41,144 nucleotides of DNA from Candidatus Dormiibacterota bacterium (lineage in GTDB: Bacteria > Chloroflexota > Dormibacteria > Aeolococcales > Aeolococcaceae): positions 1-41,144 of the forward strand of contig PLXL01000061.1 of NCBI GenBank assembly GCA_003153215.1, in the 5' to 3' direction. Below, in pieces: positions 32,723 to 39,316 of this stretch; within the stretch, counting starts at the first letter, position 1, and each line of letters begins with the position of its first letter. The notes beneath the pieces are model-generated. The model was not told the origin of the DNA. It worked only from the letters and a program-made list of their open reading frames with translations, and did no database searches. The translations under genes and the position numbers were made by a program.

Positions 32723-33745
32723 CTAGCCGGCCAGCCACGCCTGCACCTTGTCCAGGTAGGAGTCGGTGATGGGAAGGTGGACCGCGGCCGTGTACCAGAG
32801 GTTGCCCGCTTTGTGCCAGTACTCCGGCATGAACCTGAGCCCCGCCCGAACGTCGTCCCAGGTGATGCCCATCGCCTCCGGCTGGTAAGCAACGCCGATG
32901 CGGTCGAATCTGGACTTGATGAACTCGGGGTCGTTGCCCTGCAGGAAGCTCATCAGCAGCACCCCGAGGCTCACGATCTGACCGTGGGAGAACGGGCGAT
33001 GGGTCAGGTACTCGAGCGAGTAGAAGAAGGTGTGCTCGCTGCCCTCGATGGGACGAGGGTTCCAGCCGGTGTTGTTGAATGATGCGCCACCCCAGCGCAG
33101 GGCATTCATGAGCGCCCGGATGCCCTCGTCGGAGACGTCGTGGACCGCATCCGCGGCATCCAGCACACCGTCAAGAATGGCCCGCGACTGGCCGACCCAG
33201 TATTCGTCATACGGCCACTGGGGCTCGCACTTGCCCTCGCGCTGAGCCATCGCCCAGTCCCAATGGGCTGTGTAGTAGCAGGCGATGTCGCCAACGCTGG
33301 AACGGTTGATGGCAAGCGGTGCGGTCCGGATCACGTCGTAGTCGACGTACACCGTCTCGGGAACCGCCCACCCCACGTACTTGAGAACACCCTCGTCGCG
33401 GACAGCCGCGCGCTGGGCGAAGGGGGCGTTGACGCTCATCGAGGTCGGCACCTGGAAGAGGGGTAGCCGTCGCCGCCAAGCGATATACTTAGCAACGTCG
33501 ATGGCCATGCCGCCACCGAGGCCGACCACCACCTCGACGGAGGGGAGGTCGCGGACCAGGGCTTCTAGGTCCCGCACCTCGAGGGAGTCGACCAAGTGCA
33601 CGTGGTGCCGACTGTGGGTAAACGCCCGCTCGAAACGGGGCCAGAGGTCGGCCATGCTGACGACCAAGTAGGGCTCGCTGAGCGACTCCCGGAGCTTCGA
33701 CACGAGGTCACGTCCGTAGACCACATTGAACAGTTGGATGCTCAT
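32723..33745 (-). CDS. Glycerol-1-phosphate dehydrogenase-like enzyme (Fe-ADH/AraM family)
   Basis: A 340-residue metal-dependent dehydrogenase. VEVVVGLGGGMAIDVAKYIA binds NAD(P) and VPTSMSVNAPFAQRAAV follows. Probable metal ligands are the aspartate in SSVGDIACYYTAHWDWAMAQ, the histidine in EGSEHTFFYSLE and the histidine in RPFSHGQIVSLG. This pattern fits the Fe-ADH_2 group, which includes archaeal G1P dehydrogenase and AraM, and is related to dehydroquinate synthase. In bacteria such genes often sit in sugar operons. Here the enzyme probably reduces or oxidises a sugar-phosphate fragment. The ATG at 33745 has GAGAGG upstream. It is the first gene after a strong promoter. Confidence 0.85.
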   Translation of the reverse strand: MSIQLFNVVYGRDLVSKLRESLSEPYLVVSMADLWPRFERAFTHSRHHVHLVDSLEVRDLEALVRDLPSVEVVVGLGGGMAIDVAKYIAWRRRLPLFQVPTSMSVNAPFAQRAAVRDEGVLKYVGWAVPETVYVDYDVIRTAPLAINRSSVGDIACYYTAHWDWAMAQREGKCEPQWPYDEYWVGQSRAILDGVLDAADAVHDVSDEGIRALMNALRWGGASFNNTGWNPRPIEGSEHTFFYSLEYLTHRPFSHGQIVSLGVLLMSFLQGNDPEFIKSRFDRIGVAYQPEAMGITWDDVRAGLRFMPEYWHKAGNLWYTAAVHLPITDSYLDKVQAWLAG

Positions 33746-33775
33746 GATCGCCTCTCATGAACCGAATTTTTAGAG

Positions 33776-33840
33776 AGCATAAACATCTGGAGTGGTCAAG
33801 TCAAGCAAATTCCTGATCGAAATCGAGGTCAGATTTGACC
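33776..33840 (-). promoter_or_regulatory. Promoter and palindromes upstream of the dehydrogenase-DeoR-SIS-ROK operon
   Basis: On the minus strand TTGACT (33804-33799), 17 bases, then TATGCT (33781-33776), 31 bases upstream of the start codon. Upstream of the -35 box are GGTCA-GATT-TGACC (33827-33840) and TCGA-AA-TCGA (about 33817-33826). The 130-base spacer is markedly AT-rich compared with its surroundings. The palindromes are candidate DeoR sites. Confidence 0.6.
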
Positions 33841-33889
33841 AGGCAGAACGCGGGCGCCGGACCACCTCGCCCGCCGCTGGGGCTGCCCG

Positions 33890-34828
33890 TCAGGGGCCAC
33901 CCGTCAGCTCCTCACGCCACGGAGGATCGGCTCCCGGCCTGGTGCAGGTGAGGGCTCCGACCTGACAGGCGAACCGGAGCATCGCCTCGAGCTCAGCGTC
34001 AGAGCTGGGGACGGCAGCCACGCCCGCTGACCCATGCTCCAGAAGCCACGCGACAACGGCCGCCCCAAAGGCGTCACCCGCCCCGATAGTATCGACCACG
34101 GCCACTTCCGACGGATGGGCCCGAGCCCGGCAGCGCCGGGTTGCACCGATGGCACCTTCAGCTCCGAGGGTGACCAGCGCAGCTCGCGCACCGGCATCGA
34201 GGATCCGGTCGACAGCGGCTTCGGCGGTCAGCTCCGGGTACAGCCAGGCGACGTCGTCATCGCTCGCCTTGACCAGAGCATCCATGGAAATCAGCCGCAG
34301 CAGCCGGGCACGGTACGTGTCCTGATCCGCCCCTCGAACAGTCCGAATGTTCAGATCGAGCATCAGGAGATGTCGTCCGCGCTCTCTCTCCGCCAATGAT
34401 TCCAGGGTGCGTGCGATCGGTTCGAGAAGCAGGCCGAGCGTCCCCATGTGAAGCACAGCGACCTCGGCGCCCAGCTCGGCCGGGACCATTTCGGCGGTCA
34501 GGTACGGCGCCGACGTCCCGTCCACATAGAAGCTGTACGTCGCAGCGCCGCCCCTGTCGAGGGGGGCGATCGCGAGGGTGGTGGGCTCATCGCCCCAGCT
34601 GGTCGTCGAGAGGTCGACACCGTCCGCCGCGAGCTGACCGGACAGCAGCTTTCCGAATGGGTCGGACGAGAGACGCCCCAGAAAGGCGGTGGGAACCCCG
34701 AGGCGGGCCAGCGCGCGAGCGGTGTTGAACGGTCCGCCCCCGGGATGAGGCTGCAGCCGCCCATCCGAGTCAGGGACGAGGTCGATCAGCGCTTCGCCGC
34801 AGATCAGGGCGCGCGCCCTGTCAGTCAT
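33890..34828 (-). CDS. PfkB-family carbohydrate kinase (fructokinase-like)
   Basis: A 312-residue kinase. ALICGEALIDLVPD at the start and HPGGGPFNTARALARLGVPT near residue 30 form the sugar-binding motif. DTIGAGDAFGAAVVAWLLEH near residue 250 has the catalytic aspartate and anion hole. The GEALIDL and GGGPFN pattern fits fructokinases (ScrK), but FrlD-type fructoselysine kinases and KDG kinases share the fold. It is separated from the dehydrogenase gene by the promoter at 33.8 kb and may belong to the upstream transcript. The gene is intact, and its 5' end overlaps a small unknown frame. Confidence 0.9.
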   Translation of the reverse strand: MTDRARALICGEALIDLVPDSDGRLQPHPGGGPFNTARALARLGVPTAFLGRLSSDPFGKLLSGQLAADGVDLSTTSWGDEPTTLAIAPLDRGGAATYSFYVDGTSAPYLTAEMVPAELGAEVAVLHMGTLGLLLEPIARTLESLAERERGRHLLMLDLNIRTVRGADQDTYRARLLRLISMDALVKASDDDVAWLYPELTAEAAVDRILDAGARAALVTLGAEGAIGATRRCRARAHPSEVAVVDTIGAGDAFGAAVVAWLLEHGSAGVAAVPSSDAELEAMLRFACQVGALTCTRPGADPPWREELTGGP

Positions 34829-35132
34829 CGGCAGCCACCGCCGTCAAAGACCGGCGCCGTCGCCGTGCGCCCATGGGTATCTCCCCAGGTGGCGTGTCGG
34901 AGCCAGCGTCATCTGTCTTCCACCATCCCCTCGGTAGCCTCAAGATACTTCCGCCTGGCTCACGCCGCTGCCGGAACACCATGAGCTCGAGATCGAGGTT
35001 CAGCATCCTGGCGGCCTCGAGTGGTGGCATTCCGGGAGGGACGCCGATCTTGACCAACTGCTCATACGACATCGATGCCGCAGACGCCTCGTATCCCGCC
35101 TCGCTCAAGGTTCGGGGGCGGATGCTTGTCAC
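34821..35132 (-). CDS. Hypothetical protein, possibly a C-terminal gene fragment
   Basis: A 103-codon frame from a GTG at 35132, overlapping the PfkB start by 8 bases. The segment MSYEQLVKIGVPPGMPPLEA-ARMLNLDLELM looks like a genuine helical protein, while the last 50 residues are basic and low-complexity. The upstream boundary coincides with the start of IS630-derived sequence, so it may be the 3' part of a gene cut by that insertion. I recognise no family. Confidence 0.4.
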   Translation of the reverse strand: MTSIRPRTLSEAGYEASAASMSYEQLVKIGVPPGMPPLEAARMLNLDLELMVFRQRREPGGSILRLPRGWWKTDDAGSDTPPGEIPMGARRRRRSLTAVAADD

Positions 35133-35139
35133 GAAGGGA

Positions 35140-35543
35140 GATCATGGCCTGTCATCGACGACCACCGGCATCAGGAGTTCCTCACCTTCCTGCAATTGGT
35201 CGCCAAGCGCCATCCCAAGCTCGAGATCCACATGGTGCTCGACAACTACCGGACGCACAAGCACCCGGTGGTGCGGGAGTGGCTGGAGGCCAACCCTCGC
35301 TTCCACCTCCACTTCACGCCAACGAGTGCGAGCTGGATGAATCAGGTCGAGACGTGGTTCTCGATCCTCCAACGCAAGACGATTCGGCGAGGCGTGTTCC
35401 GCAGCGTTGGCTCCCTCCAGAGCGCCGTTCACCGCTTCATCGACGCGTGGAACGACCCCAAGAAGCCCTTCGCCTGGGTGAGGACCTCCGACGAGATTCT
35501 CGCCAAGGCCATACCGAAAGCTATTTCAGCCGGGCTGCACTAG
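35140..35543 (+). mobile_element. IS630-family transposase C-terminal fragment
   Basis: The frame reads VIDDHRHQEFLTFLQLVAKR, IHMVLDNYRTHKHPVVREWL, HLHFTPTSASWMNQVETWFS and GVFRSVGSLQSAVHRFIDAW, ending in AISAGLH. The aspartate in VLDNY and the glutamate in NQVETWF are the second and third DDE residues. The first aspartate and the N-terminal helix-turn-helix are missing. The stop codon TAG sits exactly at the junction with the truncated SDR gene, where IS630 elements duplicate a TA target. The fragment is opposite in direction to the host cluster and cannot transpose by itself. Confidence 0.85.
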
Positions 35544-35801
35544 GACGTCGACCCCGTCGAATCGCGCGTCCGCCGCGCCCACCAACCGGGCCGCTCCGGC
35601 AGCGGTGGTCACGTCTACGTGGACGAACTCGGCCTGATCGCCCGGGAGGAGGCGCTCCCGGGCTACATCGCTCAGGCTGTTCTCGTTGAGGTCACCGATG
35701 GTGACGGTCGCTCCCTCCTCCACGAAGAGGAGGGCGACGGCACGTCCGATGCCGGACGCGCCTCCGGTCACGATCGCGGACTTGCCCCGCAGTCGATCCA
35801 C
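35526..35801 (-). pseudogene. Short-chain dehydrogenase truncated by IS630
   Basis: The GTG at 35801 (AGGAG upstream) opens MDRLRGKSAIVTGGASGIGR and AVALLFVEEGATVTIGDLNE, a clear SDR cofactor-binding half with an NAD-type aspartate after the second strand. Translation proceeds to GVDVLV, where intact SDRs continue NNAG. Here the next residues are QPG and a stop contributed by the IS630 end. The catalytic Ser-Tyr-Lys part is gone, leaving 91 codons. The gene lies between GalM and the PfkB/dehydrogenase genes of the sugar cluster, so the pathway has lost, or never used, this step. Confidence 0.85.
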
Positions 35802-35835
35802 CTGTCACTCCTCATGCTCCACGATCCGGAGGAAA

Positions 35836-36990
35836 TCAGCCCTCCACCGAAAGCCGAAAACTGACCGTCTCGCGGAAGACGTCTCCCGGATCGAGCCGGG
35901 CCGAGGCGAAATGTGGATGGTTGGGGGCATCAGGGAAGTGTTGCGCTTCCAAGGCGAGGCCGTCGCCTTGGCGGTAGATGCCACCGCCCGTCCCCACAAG
36001 CGTCCCCTGGAGACCGTTCCCCGTGTAGAGCTGCAGCCCGGGCTGGGTCGTGCACACCTCCAGCACCCGCCCCGACGACGCCTCCGTCACCCGCGCCGCT
36101 CGACGAAGGGCGCCGGGCTCCGATTGGCGCAGCGCGTAGTTGTGGTCGTAGCCGTGTCCGATGAGGAGCTGGTCGTCGGCCGTCCGGATCCGCTCTCCGA
36201 TGGCCACCGGGCGGGTGAAGTCGAAGGGCGTCCCCGCCACCGGGGCGATCTTCCCGGTCGGCACCTCGTGGGGGGTTATCGGGTTGTAGCCATCGGCGTC
36301 GATCTGGAGCAGGTGGTCGTAGATGCTCCCCGAGCCCTCGCCCGCCAGGTTCCAGTAGGTGTGGTTGGTCAGGTTGAGGACGGTGGTGGCGTCGGTGACG
36401 GCCTCGAAGCTGAGGGTGAGCCGATTGTCCTCGTCGAGGCTGTAGGTGGCGGTCACCTCGAGCGTCCCCGGGAAGCCCATCTCCCCGGCCGGGCTGGCAT
36501 AGGCAAGGCGGACGCCCGCTGTCTCCGCGGTCGAGGCGAGGGTGGCCCTCCACACCTTCTGGTCGAAGCCGACGGTCCCCCCGTGCATGGCGTGCCACTC
36601 CATGTTCTTGGGGATCCGGACGGTGGTGCCGTCGAGGGTGAAGATGCCGTCGCCAATGGGGTTGGCATAGCGTCCGATCAAGGCGCCGAAGTAGACGTTG
36701 GCCCCCTGCGGGTTGACCTGGTTAGGAGCCGGGTTGTAGCGGCGGTAGTCGTCCAGGGTGCTGAAGCCGAGGACCACGTTGCTCGGCCGGCCCTCGCGGT
36801 CCGGCACCTCGATGGTCTGGACGATGCCGCCGTAGTTCAGCAGCCGGACCCGCATCCCGTGGCTGTTGGTGAGGGTGTACCGTCTCACCTCCTCGCCGTC
36901 CGCCCAGCCGAAGGGCTCGTCGGCCACCCGGAGCGTGTCGTGCGACAGCGGAGACGCGGACGTCCGAGCCTCCGAACTAAACGTGGTCAT
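35836..36990 (-). CDS. galM: Aldose 1-epimerase (galactose mutarotase)
   Basis: A 384-residue enzyme interconverting alpha and beta anomers of aldoses. YTLTNSHGMRVRLLNYGGIV opens the beta-sandwich. GALIGRYANPIGDGIFTLDG and HAMHGGTVGFDQKVWRA contain the first histidine, VLNLTNHTYWNLAGEGSGSI the catalytic histidine, and GLALEAQHFPDAPNHPHF the catalytic glutamate. The ATG at 36990 has GAGGAGATGAGG upstream. It follows the NagB-like gene by 30 bases and is probably co-transcribed. It indicates that the substrate is a free, cyclic aldose or is converted to one. Confidence 0.93.
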   Translation of the reverse strand: MTTFSSEARTSASPLSHDTLRVADEPFGWADGEEVRRYTLTNSHGMRVRLLNYGGIVQTIEVPDREGRPSNVVLGFSTLDDYRRYNPAPNQVNPQGANVYFGALIGRYANPIGDGIFTLDGTTVRIPKNMEWHAMHGGTVGFDQKVWRATLASTAETAGVRLAYASPAGEMGFPGTLEVTATYSLDEDNRLTLSFEAVTDATTVLNLTNHTYWNLAGEGSGSIYDHLLQIDADGYNPITPHEVPTGKIAPVAGTPFDFTRPVAIGERIRTADDQLLIGHGYDHNYALRQSEPGALRRAARVTEASSGRVLEVCTTQPGLQLYTGNGLQGTLVGTGGGIYRQGDGLALEAQHFPDAPNHPHFASARLDPGDVFRETVSFRLSVEG

Positions 36991-37020
36991 GACCTCATCT
37001 CCTCGTCGTCGCGATATGCA

Positions 37021-37884
37021 TCATTCACTCGGGAGGACCGGCAGTGCGGACGCCTCGTCGCAGGCGACCGTGCAACCGGGGTGCCCCTGGCAGAGGGTGA
37101 CCGGGAAGCGGACGTCAGGCTCGCCGAGCAGCAGCACCCGGAGGATGAACTGCTTCCAGGGGCCGCCGTCGGTGATCAGGAGGATCTTGTGGGCAGCCAG
37201 GATGTCGCGCATCCCGACGGTGATGGCCATCGGTGGGACGGCGAAGCTGTTGCCGCCGGCGGTGCGCTGGCTCAGGGCGACGAAGGTGTCATCCAGGAGC
37301 TGGACCATCCTGGTCCGGCCGTTGCGCAGCTCATCCAGGCTCACCCGGGTCCACTTGGACTCGGGGGTCTCGTTGAAGCCCACGTGGCCGCGATAGCCGA
37401 AACCGGCGAAGACTGTGTCGACGCCTCCGGCGGCAGCGATGGCGGCCGAGTAGTCCTCGATTCGCGTCGGGTCGGGGAAGACCACCTGCTCCGGCGGGTT
37501 CCTCAGTTCCGGCCGGAGGTTGGCGTAGATCTCCCGCTGCGCGTAGCCGCGGAAACTGTATGTGCTCTCGGCGGGAATCCAGCGCCCCTCCCAATCGCAG
37601 AACTCGTCCATGTGGAAGCACCAGACGTTCTTCCACGAGAGCCCCTCCTGGTTGGACAGCTCGACGAGCCTGCGGTAGTGCGCCTTGGGGCCTATGGGTA
37701 GGATCCAGCGGAGCGGCCGGCCGTCCCGGTTGGCGGCGCGGATCTCCTCAGCCATGTACTGGGCCAGCCACTCGTAAAGGACGGACGTGTCCGGGTAGAC
37801 CGTCAGGGGGAGTTTGGCGGCCCGCTTCAGCTCCTCGACGGGCATGGCGAGCTGCTGGTCGCTGACCACTGTGCCTGGAATCAT
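37021..37884 (-). CDS. Divergent NagB-like protein (glucosamine-6-phosphate deaminase superfamily)
   Basis: A 287-residue protein of the NagB/RpiA/6-phosphogluconolactonase fold. WCFHMDEFCDW corresponds to FNMDEYVGL of E. coli NagB, including the enolising aspartate. AGFGYRGHVGFNET corresponds to GGVGNDGHIAFNEP, but the ring-opening aspartate (NagB D141) is arginine here; the histidine and glutamate are kept. The phosphate loop PTGGTP is PIGPKA. These changes make canonical GlcN6P deamination doubtful. The substrate may be a different or non-phosphorylated sugar amine. The gene lies between the ribokinase-like gene and galM, each within 60 bases. Confidence 0.8.
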   Translation of the reverse strand: MIPGTVVSDQQLAMPVEELKRAAKLPLTVYPDTSVLYEWLAQYMAEEIRAANRDGRPLRWILPIGPKAHYRRLVELSNQEGLSWKNVWCFHMDEFCDWEGRWIPAESTYSFRGYAQREIYANLRPELRNPPEQVVFPDPTRIEDYSAAIAAAGGVDTVFAGFGYRGHVGFNETPESKWTRVSLDELRNGRTRMVQLLDDTFVALSQRTAGGNSFAVPPMAITVGMRDILAAHKILLITDGGPWKQFILRVLLLGEPDVRFPVTLCQGHPGCTVACDEASALPVLPSE

Positions 37885-37942
37885 CTGTCTTGCACCTCTG
37901 CATGCATGTTCTGCCGCGTTCTGATCGTGCTCACTTCACCGA

Positions 37943-38929
37943 CTATCCCGCACGCTGGGCCAGGTCCGCTGCCCAGGCCGCCACTTCGTCGCTCCGCCCG
38001 TAAGACGGGATGCTCCCGTCCTGGGTGACGCTCCGGCTGGCAGCCAGGACGGCTGCGTCGACCGCGGTGGTGAGCGGGTCCCCGGAACGGAGGCGGACGG
38101 CAAGCGCCCCAAGGAAGGCGTCCCCGGCACCCGTCGTGTCCACCACCGGAACCACGGGCGCCGGTGAGTGGTACTCGCGCCCCCGCCGGTCGCAGACGTA
38201 GGCGCCGGCTTCACCGGCTGTCACGATGATGCAGGACCCCGGCCAGTCCTGGCGAAGGCGCCGGGCCAGCAGGTCCGGGGCTCCCTCTTCTCCCGTGAGG
38301 TATGCGGCCTCGTGCTCGTTGGGCACCAGGATGTCGGTCAGCTCCACGAGGTCGGGCGGCAGGGCAGCCGCCGGCGATGGGTTGAGCACGGTCAGGGCGT
38401 GATGGTTGCGAGCCATCCGGAATGACGCCATGGCGCACTCCAGCGAGGCCTCCAGCTGGCAGACGACCATCGAGGTGCCGGCAAACCCGGCCGCCGCCTC
38501 CTCGACGTGCTGGCTGTCGAGCTCCAGGTTGGCATCGAGCGCGGTGGCGATCGAGGGGATCCCGCGCGGGCCGATGATGACGAAGCCGACGTCGGTGGGC
38601 CGCTCGCTGGTGAACGACCAGCCCATCTCGATACCCTCCGCCTCGAGGAACGCCCGCCACCTCCGGCCCCTCTCGTCGCTGCCGAGCACGGTGATGAACC
38701 TGACCTCGGCGCCGAGCCGTGCGGCGCAGACCGCCTGGTTGGTCGCCTTGCCGCCGTCCACCGGCTCGGCGAAGCCGTGGCCCAGGACGCTCTCCCCCTC
38801 GAGGGGGACCTGGTCCACGCGCATCACCAGACCCTGGATGTGGGCGCCCGCCACCACGATGGGCCCGCGGCCCACGGGCTGATCCAGCCCGACCCTCCCC
38901 GGCGCGACGGAGCCGTCCTCAGTGCTCAT
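37943..38929 (-). CDS. PfkB-family carbohydrate kinase (ribokinase-like)
   Basis: A 328-residue kinase and the first recognisable gene of the minus-strand cluster. IVVAGAHIQGLVMRVDQVPL begins the fold, EPVDGGKATNQAVCAARLGA is the sugar-binding GGK.NQA motif of ribokinases, VNPSPA-type LNPSPAAALPPDLVELTDIL and VPNEHEAAYLTGEEGA follow, and VDTTGAGDAFLGALAVRLRS has the catalytic aspartate. The start overlaps the end of a short upstream frame as ATGA. The ROK regulator at 39.3 kb is divergent from it. In the cluster context it probably phosphorylates a pentose, ketose or nucleoside-like sugar. Confidence 0.9.
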   Translation of the reverse strand: MSTEDGSVAPGRVGLDQPVGRGPIVVAGAHIQGLVMRVDQVPLEGESVLGHGFAEPVDGGKATNQAVCAARLGAEVRFITVLGSDERGRRWRAFLEAEGIEMGWSFTSERPTDVGFVIIGPRGIPSIATALDANLELDSQHVEEAAAGFAGTSMVVCQLEASLECAMASFRMARNHHALTVLNPSPAAALPPDLVELTDILVPNEHEAAYLTGEEGAPDLLARRLRQDWPGSCIIVTAGEAGAYVCDRRGREYHSPAPVVPVVDTTGAGDAFLGALAVRLRSGDPLTTAVDAAVLAASRSVTQDGSIPSYGRSDEVAAWAADLAQRAG

Positions 38930-38997
38930 GAGGCACTAGGTACATGGGAGGCTCGGGTAGCTGCGGCGGCCTCCTTGGCGGCGGCGGCCTCAGTCAT
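38926..38997 (-). CDS. Possible 23-codon coupled ORF upstream of the ribokinase-like gene
   Basis: MTEAAAAKEAAAATRASHVP followed by SAS, starting at the ATG at 38997 with a perfect AGGAGG (39010-39005) seven bases upstream. Its TGA overlaps the kinase ATG (ATGA). The same frame is open further upstream to a stop near 39176 and there encodes a membrane-like stretch (VFCCLVFMIGVVFAVRVT) without a credible start. It may be a leader peptide, or the tail of a small membrane protein whose 5' part is lost. Nothing else is recognised between 38998 and 39283. Confidence 0.35.
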   Translation of the reverse strand: MTEAAAAKEAAAATRASHVPSAS

Positions 38998-39283
38998 GAC
39001 CCGGCCTCCTTGGCGGGTCACCCGCACCGCGAAGACGACCCCGATCATGAAGACCAGGCAGCAGAAGACGTGGCCCGGTCCACACTTCGCCCATGGCCAG
39101 AAGTCGTCCGCGAACCGCGGTCTTGGAGCGTCCCGGGAGGCAGAGGACGGAGTCGTCTATGACCGGGACCGTCCCACGGTGCGGAAGCTCCCCACTGGAC
39201 GGTGCCGGGGCCCTCTCCCGCCCGCCCACGCCACCGTCGGAACCCGCCCGCGAAGACCCCGGTCATGGCGCCTCTTTCTGAGA

Positions 39284-39312
39284 ACTAGTTTCGTTGGTCC
39301 GCATAAAGTAGT
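39284..39312 (+). promoter_or_regulatory. Inverted repeat at the ROK regulator start
   Basis: ACTAGTTT (39284-39291) and AAAGTAGT (39305-39312) form an imperfect palindrome (7 of 8 bases pair) with a 13-base spacer. TAAAGT, a possible -10 element, lies 7 bases before the ATG at 39317, and no Shine-Dalgarno sequence is present, so the mRNA may be leaderless. It is a probable autoregulatory operator, also placed to control the divergent cluster. Confidence 0.45.
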
Positions 39313-39316
39313 ACCC

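Noticed and set aside
35686..37701. A 671-codon open frame on the plus strand through the galM and NagB-like region.
   Set aside because: It is antisense to two clear enzymes, is rich in valine, glycine, arginine and glutamate as expected from GC-biased antisense frames, and has no domain.
38507..39316. Extension of the ROK regulator to a 661-residue fusion protein.
   Set aside because: The upstream part is antisense to the ribokinase-like gene and has no homology. The winged helix begins just after the ATG at 39317.
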